Origin: Seleniivibrio woodruffii
Lineage (GTDB): Bacteria > Chrysiogenota > Deferribacteres > Deferribacterales > Geovibrionaceae
Direction: 5' to 3'
Assembly (NCBI RefSeq): GCF_004339245.1
Contig: NZ_SMGG01000003.1
Span: forward strand, 806,770-870,769
Length of the DNA stretch: 64,000 bases
A program made the position numbers and the translations under genes. Below, in pieces: positions 8,791 to 17,401 of the stretch (position 1 is its first letter; the number at the start of each line of letters is the position of its first letter). The notes below the pieces were generated by a model, which saw only the letters and a program-made list of their open reading frames with translations, searched no databases and had not been told where the DNA came from.

Positions 8791-10515
8791 ATGACGATGA
8801 AAAGACCCGGTGTTATGGTGATGATAGGTGCGGCGGTCATGGCTTTTGCGGTGGCCTGCGGCGGGGGCGGTTCCTCCTCTGCCGAAAATGAAACGGCAAG
8901 CAAGTACCCTCTGCTTACAAAGGCGATGCAGAACAGGGCGGCCTATATTCCCTCCCAGTGCTACACCATCACCGAAGGGGAGGCGGGGCAGAAGTTCAAC
9001 CCCTGCTACAGCTGCCACAAAAACTCGGCGGAGCCTAACTACAACAACGACGACGACCTGCAGGAGGCATACACCTTTGCGGAATATGCCAACACCAACC
9101 GCTGGACAAACCTGTTCAAAGACCGGACAGCGGCCGTTGCCGCACAGAGCGACAGCGATATTCTGGCCTATATCAGGCAGGATAACTACAAAAGCACAGA
9201 CGGCAGAATAATTCTTGCGGAAAAACTGAAAAGCGTCCCTGCGGAATGGGACTTTGACGGGGATAAAAAATGGGACGGGTATACTCCGGACTGTAACTTC
9301 AGCTTTGACAGCGAAGGGTTCGACCGCACGTCCTCAAACGGCTACACCGGCTGGAGAGCCTATGGCTATGCGCCCTTTCTGGGAACCTTCTGGCCGACGA
9401 ACGGCTCCACTGACGACGTTCTCATAAGACTGGCTGAGATCTTCCGTCAGGATGAGAACGGAAATTTCAGTGCGGCGGTCTATAAAATAAATCTGGCAAT
9501 TGTTGAATCACTCATAAAAAAGAAAGATATAGCCATCGATGCCGTAAACGAAACCCTCTACGGGGTGGATCTTGACAAGAACGGAAGTCTCGGCACGGCG
9601 GCAATTATAAAATATGACTGGCTGCCCTCCGCAGGGAAGTACATGAGCTACGTAGGCAGGGCGAAGGCGGAGCTGGCGGCAGGCAGGGTGCATCTGGCGG
9701 GAGGACTTTTTCCCGAAGGGACAGAGTTTCTGCACTCGGTCAGATACATAGATGTGAACGGCGGAGAGATATCCATGTCCGCCAGAATGAAGGAACTGAG
9801 ATACGCAAAAAAGATGGGCTGGTATACCTACAGCGATCTGGAGAACGCCGCATATGCCGAGCTGAAAGAGGAATATGACTTCCCCACAAGGCTCTCTGTA
9901 TATTACGGCGATATCGAGTCCGGTCTCAGCAACACAACCGGATGGATATATCAGGGCTTCATAGAGGATGCGGCGGGCGACCTGCGGCCTCAGACATACG
10001 AGGAGACTGTGTTCTGCATGGGCTGCCACACAAGGCTGGGCGCAACGTCGGACAGCCTCTTCACCTACGGCAGAAAATATGAGGATGCATCGAAGAAGGG
10101 ATGGTATCACTGGACTCAGAAGAGCATAAAAGGCACTCCGGAGCATCAGGCTGCCTATGACGGCAAGGGTGTTCAGTATGAATATGAGATGTATCTGAAA
10201 CAGAATCTGGCAGGGGATGAGTTCAGGGAGAACGAAGAGCTTAAAGCGAAGTTTTTCAATGCCGACGGCAGTCTGAAAACGGATGCGGTCAACGCCATGC
10301 GGTCGGATATCTCGGTTCTGCTGTTTCCCTCTTCATCAAGGGCGCTTATGCTGAACAAGGCTTATCGGGTCATTGTGAAGGAGCAGTCGTATATTTACGG
10401 ACGGGATGCGAACGTCAAGGCGGTGACCAACGTCCACAAGACGGTCTCTCCGCAGGACAAACCCACAGGGATAACGGATTTCATCCTTTCCACTGCCTCT
10501 TCGCTGATATTCTGA
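8791..10515 (+). CDS. Diheme c-type lipoprotein of unknown role
   Basis: 574 residues. A lipoprotein signal ends at AVAC, followed by a GGGGSSS linker. Two heme c motifs are present: CYSCH near residue 71 (NPCYSCHKN) and CMGCH near residue 409. The region between them is soluble and rich in aromatic and acidic residues, and includes Asp/Gly loops (DFDGDKKWDG) that could bind calcium. AAGGAG lies 5 nt before the ATG at 8791; a second ATG at 8797 would also work. It follows the PhoX-like gene but has a terminator between, so it may be separately transcribed. A periplasmic or outer-membrane electron-transfer role is likely. I do not recognise the family. Confidence 0.75.
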   Translation: MTMKRPGVMVMIGAAVMAFAVACGGGGSSSAENETASKYPLLTKAMQNRAAYIPSQCYTITEGEAGQKFNPCYSCHKNSAEPNYNNDDDLQEAYTFAEYANTNRWTNLFKDRTAAVAAQSDSDILAYIRQDNYKSTDGRIILAEKLKSVPAEWDFDGDKKWDGYTPDCNFSFDSEGFDRTSSNGYTGWRAYGYAPFLGTFWPTNGSTDDVLIRLAEIFRQDENGNFSAAVYKINLAIVESLIKKKDIAIDAVNETLYGVDLDKNGSLGTAAIIKYDWLPSAGKYMSYVGRAKAELAAGRVHLAGGLFPEGTEFLHSVRYIDVNGGEISMSARMKELRYAKKMGWYTYSDLENAAYAELKEEYDFPTRLSVYYGDIESGLSNTTGWIYQGFIEDAAGDLRPQTYEETVFCMGCHTRLGATSDSLFTYGRKYEDASKKGWYHWTQKSIKGTPEHQAAYDGKGVQYEYEMYLKQNLAGDEFRENEELKAKFFNADGSLKTDAVNAMRSDISVLLFPSSSRALMLNKAYRVIVKEQSYIYGRDANVKAVTNVHKTVSPQDKPTGITDFILSTASSLIF

Positions 10516-10524
10516 AGATAAAAA

Positions 10525-10549
10525 AAGGGCGGTCGAACTGACCGCCCTT
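10525..10549. terminator. Bidirectional terminator between converging genes
   Basis: AAGGGCGGTC / GACCGCCCTT stem with a GAACT loop. A-tracts on the plus strand give a U-tract for the minus-strand gene. Confidence 0.8.
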
Positions 10550-10563
10550 AATGTTTGGATTGA

Positions 10564-11988
10564 TTACGCCTTGCCGGGCGCAGTGTCGTGCAGAAGTATC
10601 TCGATAATTTCGGCAGCAGAGATGCTCTCCTTGCCGTCTTTGATGAACTCACGCACTTTTTTGAGGGTCTCGCCTGCCGTAACAAGATACTGCTCGATAT
10701 AGCCGTTCTTGTATACAGTGGGGAGGCCTATGTTTGCCACCAGAGCGTTGCAGAGGCATTTTCTGCCCTCAGTCTCCTCTCTCAGGCCGCCTTTGCTGAC
10801 ATATGCGTCCTCCGGCTCTGCCGCACAGCGGTAGCCTATGGTTCCGTCAGCTTTTTTATAGAGCGAACGCAGGTAGCCGAGGTTGCAGATTCTGGGTCTT
10901 TTCAGATATGTTTCAAGCTCTGAAAGGGTGTCATGAAGGCTGACAACCTTGAAGGGGAATCCTGTGGGGGATGCCTTGGGGTCTGTGAATACCTCGGGAA
11001 TGCGTTCGATGATGGCTTTTTTTATGCTGTCCACAAATCCGGATTCCTTGCAGAATGCGAATATCGTGCCCACCTGAATACCCTGCGCACCTGCGGCTAT
11101 GGCCGCTTTCAGTTTGCCGGGTTCGCCCCATGAACCGCCCAGCCAGAAAGGAACGCCGAGGGATTTTACCTTGTCCAGTTCAACCTCGTCCTTATCTGTG
11201 TATATGGGTTCGCCTTTTGCGTCCAGCTCCATTCCGCCTCTGGGGGGAGCGTTGTGACCGCCTGCGGAGCTATGTTCGATAACCAGTCCGTCAACGGCGG
11301 GTTTCGTCTTTTTGACCATTGTTGTGGCCAGAATGTTTGACGAAACGATGGCGTAGAATTTCGGTCTTTTAAGTTCGGTCAGATATTCGCCCATGATCTC
11401 TCTGGGGCTGAATGTTATCTTATATTCTTCGTCCTTTTCGGCTCCGGCAACGGAAAGACGCAGTGACGCATCCTCACCTGTCGCATAGCTGTCCAGAACT
11501 GCGGGTATTTCTCTGGGGATTCCTGCTCCCATGACGATGTAGTCCACTCCGGCCAGCATCGCTCCGTAGATTGATGCGAGGTTGGGGAGAATGACCTTTT
11601 CCATCAGGTTTATGCCGATGGGGTTGCTGTGACCCTCCTTCGCAAGGAAAACCTCGCAGAAGTTAGCCGCAACAGTAAGCTCCTGAAGCTCTTTGGAAGG
11701 TGTCATGGTATACATTTCAATCTGTTTGTAGGGAGCGTTTTCCGCTTTTCCGCCTTCGATGAAGTATGTTTTAATGATCCTTTCAGCGATCTCTCTGGCG
11801 GGGAAGGCAGCCAGTGCTTTGCGCATCTGTCCGTCCTTGTCGCCGTTCTGAAGTCTGCGTGCCAAAATAACGTCCATAGCGGTTCCGGACACAACTCCGA
11901 TCTCTCCGCTTTCCCCGACAGCGCGAGCAAGACGCCAATCGGAAACTCCTGCGCCCATACCGCCCTGTAAAATTCTGTACTCTTTCAT
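10564..11988 (-). CDS. Nitronate monooxygenase-like flavin enzyme (YrpB/NPD family)
   Basis: 474 residues from the ATG at 11988, which has GAGG just upstream; the longer frame to 12072 lacks a ribosome site. The opening QGGMGAGVS is the FMN-binding start of 2-nitropropane dioxygenase-type TIM barrels. VIEHSSAGGHNAPPRGG and the phosphate-binding stretch AAIAAGAQGIQVGT are also family features. It is longer than typical YrpB (about 320-360) and has a C-terminal extension with cysteines (NLGYLRSLYK, CLCNALVANIG). The longer branch includes FabK-like or PfaD-like relatives, so the substrate is uncertain. It appears monocistronic and is closed by a shared terminator. Confidence 0.75.
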   Translation of the reverse strand: MKEYRILQGGMGAGVSDWRLARAVGESGEIGVVSGTAMDVILARRLQNGDKDGQMRKALAAFPAREIAERIIKTYFIEGGKAENAPYKQIEMYTMTPSKELQELTVAANFCEVFLAKEGHSNPIGINLMEKVILPNLASIYGAMLAGVDYIVMGAGIPREIPAVLDSYATGEDASLRLSVAGAEKDEEYKITFSPREIMGEYLTELKRPKFYAIVSSNILATTMVKKTKPAVDGLVIEHSSAGGHNAPPRGGMELDAKGEPIYTDKDEVELDKVKSLGVPFWLGGSWGEPGKLKAAIAAGAQGIQVGTIFAFCKESGFVDSIKKAIIERIPEVFTDPKASPTGFPFKVVSLHDTLSELETYLKRPRICNLGYLRSLYKKADGTIGYRCAAEPEDAYVSKGGLREETEGRKCLCNALVANIGLPTVYKNGYIEQYLVTAGETLKKVREFIKDGKESISAAEIIEILLHDTAPGKA

Positions 11989-12180
11989 CCTTGCCTCATA
12001 TGTTAAGCAGCAGTGATGCGCTGCCGTATTTCCAAGCATTATAAGATTATCGCAACGAAGCCCCACATGCAAGAGTGTATTTAAACTAATTTAAAAATAA
12101 TTTGTTTTACGTACTATTTAAGGTCTGTATTTTTGCAGGGATTGAGATATAATGCAATATCTGAGACAGAGGTCAATGTT

Positions 12181-12681
12181 ATGCAGGTTAATCTGGAAGA
12201 GAGCAACAATATCACCATTGAGCGGGAGGGAACTTCCGACAGTTTTGTTATGTGTATAGATTCAAGGGTGACCGTCAGGCTTTCAAAATCTGAAATGAGA
12301 CTGATGCACGCTCTCATCGGGGCGCAGCTTCAGGACAACCCCAAGATGGGCAGGGATGCGCTGAAAAAAGTGATGGCCGATACCCTTGTTTCCCACAAGC
12401 CGAAGGTGCAGGAGGTTCTGCGCCGGATGAAGAAAGAGGACATCGCATTTGTGATCTGGTATATGGGCGATCTGCGCATGGGGCACGAGATTCTGAACAA
12501 CATGTCGAAACGTTCCGCAGAAGACGTTCAGGAGACAGTGCGGGAGGCCATCGAAAGACGCATCCGCAAAGAGCGCTCAACAGGCAACACTACCTTTGAG
12601 GTGCAGATGACCGAATACGGCAAAGCCGCCGTGACGGCATTTCTGAAGCAGGTGTTCGATACCGACACCATTCCTATTTAA
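12181..12681 (+). CDS. Small FliG middle-domain-like protein
   Basis: 166 residues from the ATG at 12181, with GAGGT 7 nt upstream; a TTG at 12133 is the only longer start. Residues 76-125 (VQEVLRRM, then DIAFVIWYMGD, ILNNMSKRSAE) follow the FliG middle-domain pattern. In FliG the same segment reads roughly IQ-LLREV, DLA-ALKGA, IL-NMSKRAAE. FliG is normally about 330 residues with three armadillo-like domains. Here one such unit stands alone, preceded by a 70-residue helical N-terminus. The neighbours are not flagellar. It shares its stop region with the converging regulator gene (TTAA overlap). It could be a FliG paralogue interacting with the motor or an adaptor built from the same fold; this is inference from local similarity. 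Confidence 0.6.
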   Translation: MQVNLEESNNITIEREGTSDSFVMCIDSRVTVRLSKSEMRLMHALIGAQLQDNPKMGRDALKKVMADTLVSHKPKVQEVLRRMKKEDIAFVIWYMGDLRMGHEILNNMSKRSAEDVQETVREAIERRIRKERSTGNTTFEVQMTEYGKAAVTAFLKQVFDTDTIPI

Positions 12682-15600
12682 AAAGAATCTGCTGATTTTA
12701 TGAGATAAATAAGCTCGGCGGCCTCCTGGCCGCTGTAGCCCTCTTTTGCCAGATAGCTGCTGTATGTGTTTATCAGCTCTCTGCATTTCTGTGTTTTTCC
12801 CTTTCTGGCGTAATATCTGTAAGCAAGTATCACCATGTCGTTCTCATGCATGTACATGTCCAGACAGCGGGCGAAAAATATCTCCGGATTGAACGCATCG
12901 GGCATGAAAGACCCCAGCCCCGTCATTATTCGGAGCATTGAGATGAACGCCACGTCGACCTCACGCCTTTTGTGCTCCACAACGGACACCGAGTTAAGCC
13001 CGGGGAAGAATCTGCCTGTAAAGAGAAGCTCCGCTTCGGATATGTATGATGCGCAGAGGACGTATTCTCCCCTGCCGTAGCAGTCGGATGCGGATTTCAT
13101 TACTGTGCAGAACCGCTCTGCATCGCAGCTTATGTTCGACAGTCTCAGCATTCCGTTCTGGAGGGTTATGTAGTTTTTTGCATCAAGTCCGCCGAAGGTG
13201 TCGGATATCATTTTTCTGAATCTGGACAGCAGGTTGTCAAAACTTCTGCGTGCGTTTTCCCTGCTGCTCTCCGGCCACAGATAGGCCTGAATCTGCTCCT
13301 GATCTATGGTGAACCCCGGACTTGAAAGGATGACCGCCAGCATTATGCGGAAATGGCCGCTTATGTCGGTGCAGTCCAGAGAGAACGAGCCTACGGAAAT
13401 GGATATGTTATCCAGCGTTTTGACGTGCATAACGGGTATGGGGCGCAGGTGTTTGTCGAACGCTATGTCCAGTCTGCTGAACGCCGTTTCGGTGACAAAC
13501 CCTGTCAGAAGAGGTTCGGAGACCGTGTAGGAAAAAACGTTGTGCATCACCTCCGGCAGAACCGAGCTGAGGTGCAGATATCCGGTCTTTTTCATCAGCC
13601 GCACGGCGAAAACTGCGTGTTCCCTGGCTTTGACCCTGTCCCCTATGTTGTTGTGGAGATAGGAGAGGTATGCGTGCGCACCTGCGGCGGCGTTGTCGTT
13701 TATGGGATGTCGCTCCTGATTTGCGGCCTTTATGAGATGCTGCATGGCCTTTTTATAGTTGCCCAGCAGTGTGTAGGCTCCTCCGGCAGCCAGCTCGGAG
13801 AAGGCGGGGAAGAAGCTGTTTATTTCCGAAGTCTGACGTATCTTTATGGACATTTCGGCGGCGGCGGCCGCAGAGTCGTCACATTCGTAGGCCAGAGTGA
13901 TGGCTTTCATGCTCAGAATAACGGACGAGGCATGCTCGGGAAGGTTATCCAGAATGCTTTCGCTGTATTTTTTCAGAATGCGCTTTGCGTAGTCCATTTT
14001 TCCGCACCCCAAAGCATATTCCAGTTCGCATACGTCGGCAAACGCCAGCAGGCGGGGGCTGTTTTCCAGATGGAGGCGGAATTTCTTCCGGATTATGCTC
14101 ATGATGGTGTGCAGGGCGGCGAACTGGCCTGTCAGAGCGAAGAAATAGAGCATTGCGCTCACCAGCCACAGCTTGAAAAAAGCTCCGTCCCTGTCGCTTC
14201 CCAGTTTCAGAATTATCATGTTGCAGTATTTTTCGGCCATTTTCCTGTCGCAAAGGGTCAGGTATGCGGAGACGTACAGGGTGTATATGAAAGTTCTGTA
14301 AGGTTCGATGTGATATTTTTCGGCGATGCTCAGTGCACGGTTCAGGTATTCTATTGCGGTGTTACCGTCTGCAAAATATACGCATCCCTGTGCGTATGTT
14401 GCGCAGACGGTCATTTTAACGGGTTCGCTCAGCTCGTCGCATGCATCGCTCATCATGGTGCGCACCGAGCCGAAATAACGCTCGGCCTCTTTCAGGTTGC
14501 CGTCGATTCCGCAGTAGAAGCTCAGCAGGCCGCATGCGGAGATTATACTGCCGACCCTGCTGCCGTATGCCGTAAAGGTATCCAGCGTCTGAAGAAAAAT
14601 GTCCCTTGTTTTGTCGGGGCTGACCGACAGCAGGACGTGCCCGAAGGCCAGAGGGAGCCATGCCTTGTTTCTGTATACGTCCGCAGGAACGCCGGCGAGT
14701 ATGTCAGAAATGCCGGATTTTGATTCGGCCAGTATTACATCCTGAAAATTCTTCTGAATGTAGTCCTCCAGACGGTCATAGTTTTCCGCCTGAATAAGGT
14801 ATTCCGCAACTGCGGAGAGGTTCTTCTTTTCAGCCTCCAGGTCCGCCGCCGTTTCATAAAACTTTTTCCGTTCGGCTTCGGAAAGTCTTGCCGAGGCCTC
14901 GGCTTTCAGCCATTCACGAAAAAGTCCGTGGAACCTGAACTGGTTTTCCCTGCTTTTATAAAGGAAAAGATTCTCCGAAAGCATCTGCTGAATTACCTTG
15001 TCCGTTCTCCCTGTGGGGTCGGTTTTAGCCGTCAGCTGAGGGCTGAAGGAGGGTATCAGGGAGAGAGCAAGAACGTTGTGGAAATCTTTGTTTATGTGAT
15101 GGTTTATGGCTGACGAGAAGAGGGCGTCGCATGCGCCTGCGGCAAATGTGTCAGAGTAGGTGCTCCTGCTGTCCGAAGTTCTCATTGCGTTCAGCACGGC
15201 GACAATACAGCCGATGTGTCCTTCTGCGGCGGTGCGGAGTCTCTCAAGACCCATAAAAACATCCCTGTCTTCAAGCATCTGTGCCGAAAGTGCACGGAAT
15301 TCCTCTCCGGATAGTTTCAGATAGTCCTCATCAATAACGTGGGAGCTTTTCAGGAGTTTTCCTTTAACGGGCTGGAAGCCACTGTTTCTGGTGCTGCACA
15401 GCGCAAAGGAGAGCAGGCCGCCTGCGGCGGACAGCATCGATGTTATGCCCAGAGCGGTCACGCCTATTGAGGGCAGAATATGTATATCATCCAGAATTAT
15501 CAGCTTGCGGTATCTGATGGCCTTTTTATATTCCCTCAGCATGTCGTTCAGCAGGGTTTCCGTTTCCAGAGGATCGATTCCCCCTGAAAGTGCTTTTTCA

Positions 15601-15872
15601 GCGGATTCGGATGTGAACTTCGGTGAGGAGCGTTTCAGTTCGCCGTAGAAATTGCGGCAGAAGTCCGCAGGATTTTTGTCTGCGGCGGTGATTCGGTATG
15701 TTATAACCCTGTCGAAGCAGACACGGCCGAACTCACCTGCAAACCATGTTTTTCCGCATCCGGGCGGGCCTGTCAGTATGAAAATGTTCTTAGACTGAAC
15801 CCTCGGAACGAGTGCGGAAATTTTGGCTTCTCTGGGGTGGAAATAATGACCGGACTGAATTTGTGATTCCAT
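12678..15872 (-). CDS. MalT-like STAND ATPase with C-terminal winged helix and BTAD domain
   Basis: 1064 residues. The Walker A motif GPPGCGKT is at 35-42 and a Walker B-like LIILDDIH near 125. A helical winged-helix/sensor section follows, then a long TPR-like helical array (about 330-830). The C-terminus (about 850-1064) has an OmpR-type winged helix (IQAYLWPESSRENARRSFDN) and a bacterial transcriptional activator (BTAD) segment. In SARP regulators the DNA-binding plus BTAD part is N-terminal; here the order is reversed, with the NTPase first. This is a large signal-integrating activator with unknown ligand and target. Its stop codon interlocks with that of the converging FliG-like gene. 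Confidence 0.8.
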   Translation of the reverse strand: MESQIQSGHYFHPREAKISALVPRVQSKNIFILTGPPGCGKTWFAGEFGRVCFDRVITYRITAADKNPADFCRNFYGELKRSSPKFTSESAEKALSGGIDPLETETLLNDMLREYKKAIRYRKLIILDDIHILPSIGVTALGITSMLSAAGGLLSFALCSTRNSGFQPVKGKLLKSSHVIDEDYLKLSGEEFRALSAQMLEDRDVFMGLERLRTAAEGHIGCIVAVLNAMRTSDSRSTYSDTFAAGACDALFSSAINHHINKDFHNVLALSLIPSFSPQLTAKTDPTGRTDKVIQQMLSENLFLYKSRENQFRFHGLFREWLKAEASARLSEAERKKFYETAADLEAEKKNLSAVAEYLIQAENYDRLEDYIQKNFQDVILAESKSGISDILAGVPADVYRNKAWLPLAFGHVLLSVSPDKTRDIFLQTLDTFTAYGSRVGSIISACGLLSFYCGIDGNLKEAERYFGSVRTMMSDACDELSEPVKMTVCATYAQGCVYFADGNTAIEYLNRALSIAEKYHIEPYRTFIYTLYVSAYLTLCDRKMAEKYCNMIILKLGSDRDGAFFKLWLVSAMLYFFALTGQFAALHTIMSIIRKKFRLHLENSPRLLAFADVCELEYALGCGKMDYAKRILKKYSESILDNLPEHASSVILSMKAITLAYECDDSAAAAAEMSIKIRQTSEINSFFPAFSELAAGGAYTLLGNYKKAMQHLIKAANQERHPINDNAAAGAHAYLSYLHNNIGDRVKAREHAVFAVRLMKKTGYLHLSSVLPEVMHNVFSYTVSEPLLTGFVTETAFSRLDIAFDKHLRPIPVMHVKTLDNISISVGSFSLDCTDISGHFRIMLAVILSSPGFTIDQEQIQAYLWPESSRENARRSFDNLLSRFRKMISDTFGGLDAKNYITLQNGMLRLSNISCDAERFCTVMKSASDCYGRGEYVLCASYISEAELLFTGRFFPGLNSVSVVEHKRREVDVAFISMLRIMTGLGSFMPDAFNPEIFFARCLDMYMHENDMVILAYRYYARKGKTQKCRELINTYSSYLAKEGYSGQEAAELIYLIKSADSF

Positions 15873-16046
15873 GAATAATTAATAACAAAAGAAGTTCACC
15901 GGCGCAACCGTTCTTTTAAGATAAATTTAAGATGTCTGTGTTAAGGTTACGACAAGATAATAACCGGAGTAATTGCAGGTATTCCGGCATTGACCTATTT
16001 GGTCTATTATCCCTGAATTCAACTCCTATCTTGTTTCCATTTTTTT

Positions 16047-16082
16047 AAAACCCCTCCGTACCACCCCTTCGGAGGGGTTTTT
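16047..16082 (+). terminator. Strong terminator with no obvious upstream plus-strand gene
   Basis: AAAACCCCTCCG / CGGAGGGGTTTT stem with an 11-nt loop and a T5 tail. The only sequence between the divergent regulator start (15872) and this hairpin is about 175 bp without an ORF. It may end a small RNA or insulate the riboswitch promoter that follows. Confidence 0.75.
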
Positions 16083-16099
16083 CATTGCCCTAAACTTTC

Positions 16100-16128
16100 T
16101 TGACAGATTCCGATTTATCGTTCAAAAT
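16100..16128 (+). promoter_or_regulatory. Sigma-70 promoter of the cobalamin operon
   Basis: Perfect -35 TTGACA (16100-16105), 17-nt spacer, -10 CAAAAT (16123-16128). It is placed so that transcription would begin at the 5' edge of the riboswitch. Confidence 0.7.
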
Positions 16129-16135
16129 CCCATCA

Positions 16136-16290
16136 AAGCCTGACAAGGGTGCAGGCGGAATAAGGGAAACCGGTTCAAATCCGGTGCTGTCCCGCAGCTG
16201 TAAGCCGGACGAAACCCCGAAAATTGTCACTGATCAGGATGATCGGGAAGGCAGGGGAACTAGGACGAAGGCAAGCCAGAATACCTTATC
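16136..16290 (+). promoter_or_regulatory. Cobalamin (B12) riboswitch
   Basis: Conserved cobalamin aptamer segments appear in order: AAGGGAAACCGGT, AAATCCGGTGCTGTCCCGCA (the B12 box), GCTGTAAGCCGGA and finally AAGCCAGAATACC. Downstream, CCCGTT (16321-16326) can pair with AACGGG (16364-16369), which abuts the cbiK ribosome site GGGAGG. This suggests translational shut-off when cobalamin is bound. The aptamer assignment is from motif recognition. The expression platform is inferred from complementarity. Confidence 0.93.
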
Positions 16291-16377
16291 TGCCCATGAA
16301 CTTTACGAGGATAGAGGAACCCCGTTCCACGTTCAAGAACACCCTGAAAAGCATAATATTTTTAACGGGAGGCGTGT

Positions 16378-17346
16378 ATGCGTACTTTGTTTACGTCCGT
16401 ACTTATGCTCCTCTTCGCCGCTACAGGTGTTTTTGCATCGGAGGTGGAGATGGAAAAGGACAAAACGGCAGTGGTCATAGCCGCATTCGGCACCACTTAT
16501 GAATCCTCACTGGATTCACTGCTTAAGATCGAAAAGGACGTTAAGGCGGCGGTGGGCGAAAATGTGCCCGTCCGCATGGCGTTCACATCGAACATCATCA
16601 GAAAGGTATGGCACAAAAGACAGGACGATGCCGGATATAAGGCGTCGCACAAAGGCAAAGTGCCCGACTATCTTTATGATGTCAAAAACGTTCTGGGAAC
16701 AATGGCCGATCTTCAGAACGAAGGCTACCGCAATATTGTGGTTCAGCCGACATATCTGACCGCCGGAGAGGAATATGCCGATCTGGTGGCCTATGTTGAA
16801 GGTCTCGGCGGAATAAAGACCATGAAGGACAGATGGAAACCCTTCAATCACCTTGCGGTGGGCGATCCCATTATGGGCAGCTACGACTACAGGGGGAATC
16901 TGGAATCGCTGGCAAAGGCTCTGAAAAAGGATATAGATGCGGCAGCGGCCTCGTCTTCCGCCCTTGTTTACATGGGGCATGGGAACGAACACCTTTCCAC
17001 AGGGGTCTATTACGAGCTTGAAAGACTGCTCAACCAGACCTACCCCAGCGTAAAAAGCTACATAGGGGTTGTGGAGGGGCATCCGGAGCTTGACGAAGTG
17101 GTTGAGAAACTGAAAAGGGATAAAGTTAAAAAAGTTCTGCTTAAGCCGTTGATGATAGTTGCGGGCGACCACGCCAACAACGATATGGCGGGTGATGAGG
17201 ATGATTCATGGAAAGTTGTTCTCACCAAGGCAGGAATAAAGGTCAATCCGGTTCTGGAAGGGCTTGGCGACAATTCCGAAGTTCGCGGGATAATCGTTGA
17301 CAACCTGCTGAAAGCGGCCAAAGAAGCGGATATAGAGCTTAAATAA
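16378..17346 (+). CDS. cbiK: Sirohydrochlorin cobaltochelatase CbiK, exported form
   Basis: 322 residues. A clear signal peptide (about residues 1-20, cleavage after VFA) precedes the CbiK chelatase fold. Family signatures are AAFGTTY (35-41), QPTYLTAGEEY (about 123-133), YMGHGNEH (198-205) and VEGHPE (232-237). His201 and His235 are the likely metal-binding pair. CbiK inserts Co2+ into sirohydrochlorin in anaerobic B12 synthesis. Most CbiK proteins are cytoplasmic. A periplasmic form, CbiKP, is known from Desulfovibrio and has been linked to heme or iron handling. GGGAGG lies 5 nt before the ATG. It is the first gene behind the cobalamin riboswitch, which supports a B12 or corrinoid role. 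Confidence 0.9.
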   Translation: MRTLFTSVLMLLFAATGVFASEVEMEKDKTAVVIAAFGTTYESSLDSLLKIEKDVKAAVGENVPVRMAFTSNIIRKVWHKRQDDAGYKASHKGKVPDYLYDVKNVLGTMADLQNEGYRNIVVQPTYLTAGEEYADLVAYVEGLGGIKTMKDRWKPFNHLAVGDPIMGSYDYRGNLESLAKALKKDIDAAAASSSALVYMGHGNEHLSTGVYYELERLLNQTYPSVKSYIGVVEGHPELDEVVEKLKRDKVKKVLLKPLMIVAGDHANNDMAGDEDDSWKVVLTKAGIKVNPVLEGLGDNSEVRGIIVDNLLKAAKEADIELK

Positions 17347-17355
17347 CAACTAACT

Positions 17356-17390
17356 GTGTCGGAGTGACCTCACACTCCGGCACGTTTTTT
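17356..17390 (+). terminator. Terminator between cbiK and cobA
   Basis: GTGTCGGAGTG / CACTCCGGCAC stem (11 bp including one G-U), 6-nt loop, then GTTTTTT. Partial read-through would be needed for cobA to share the riboswitch transcript. Confidence 0.8.
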
Positions 17391-17401
17391 AAGAGATAAA
17401 G

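Noticed and set aside
13353-14723. 456-residue plus-strand ORF opposite the BTAD regulator
   Set aside because: Antisense shadow of a well-supported gene. No ribosome site, strange composition (Val/Cys/Gly/Gln-rich), no recognisable domain.
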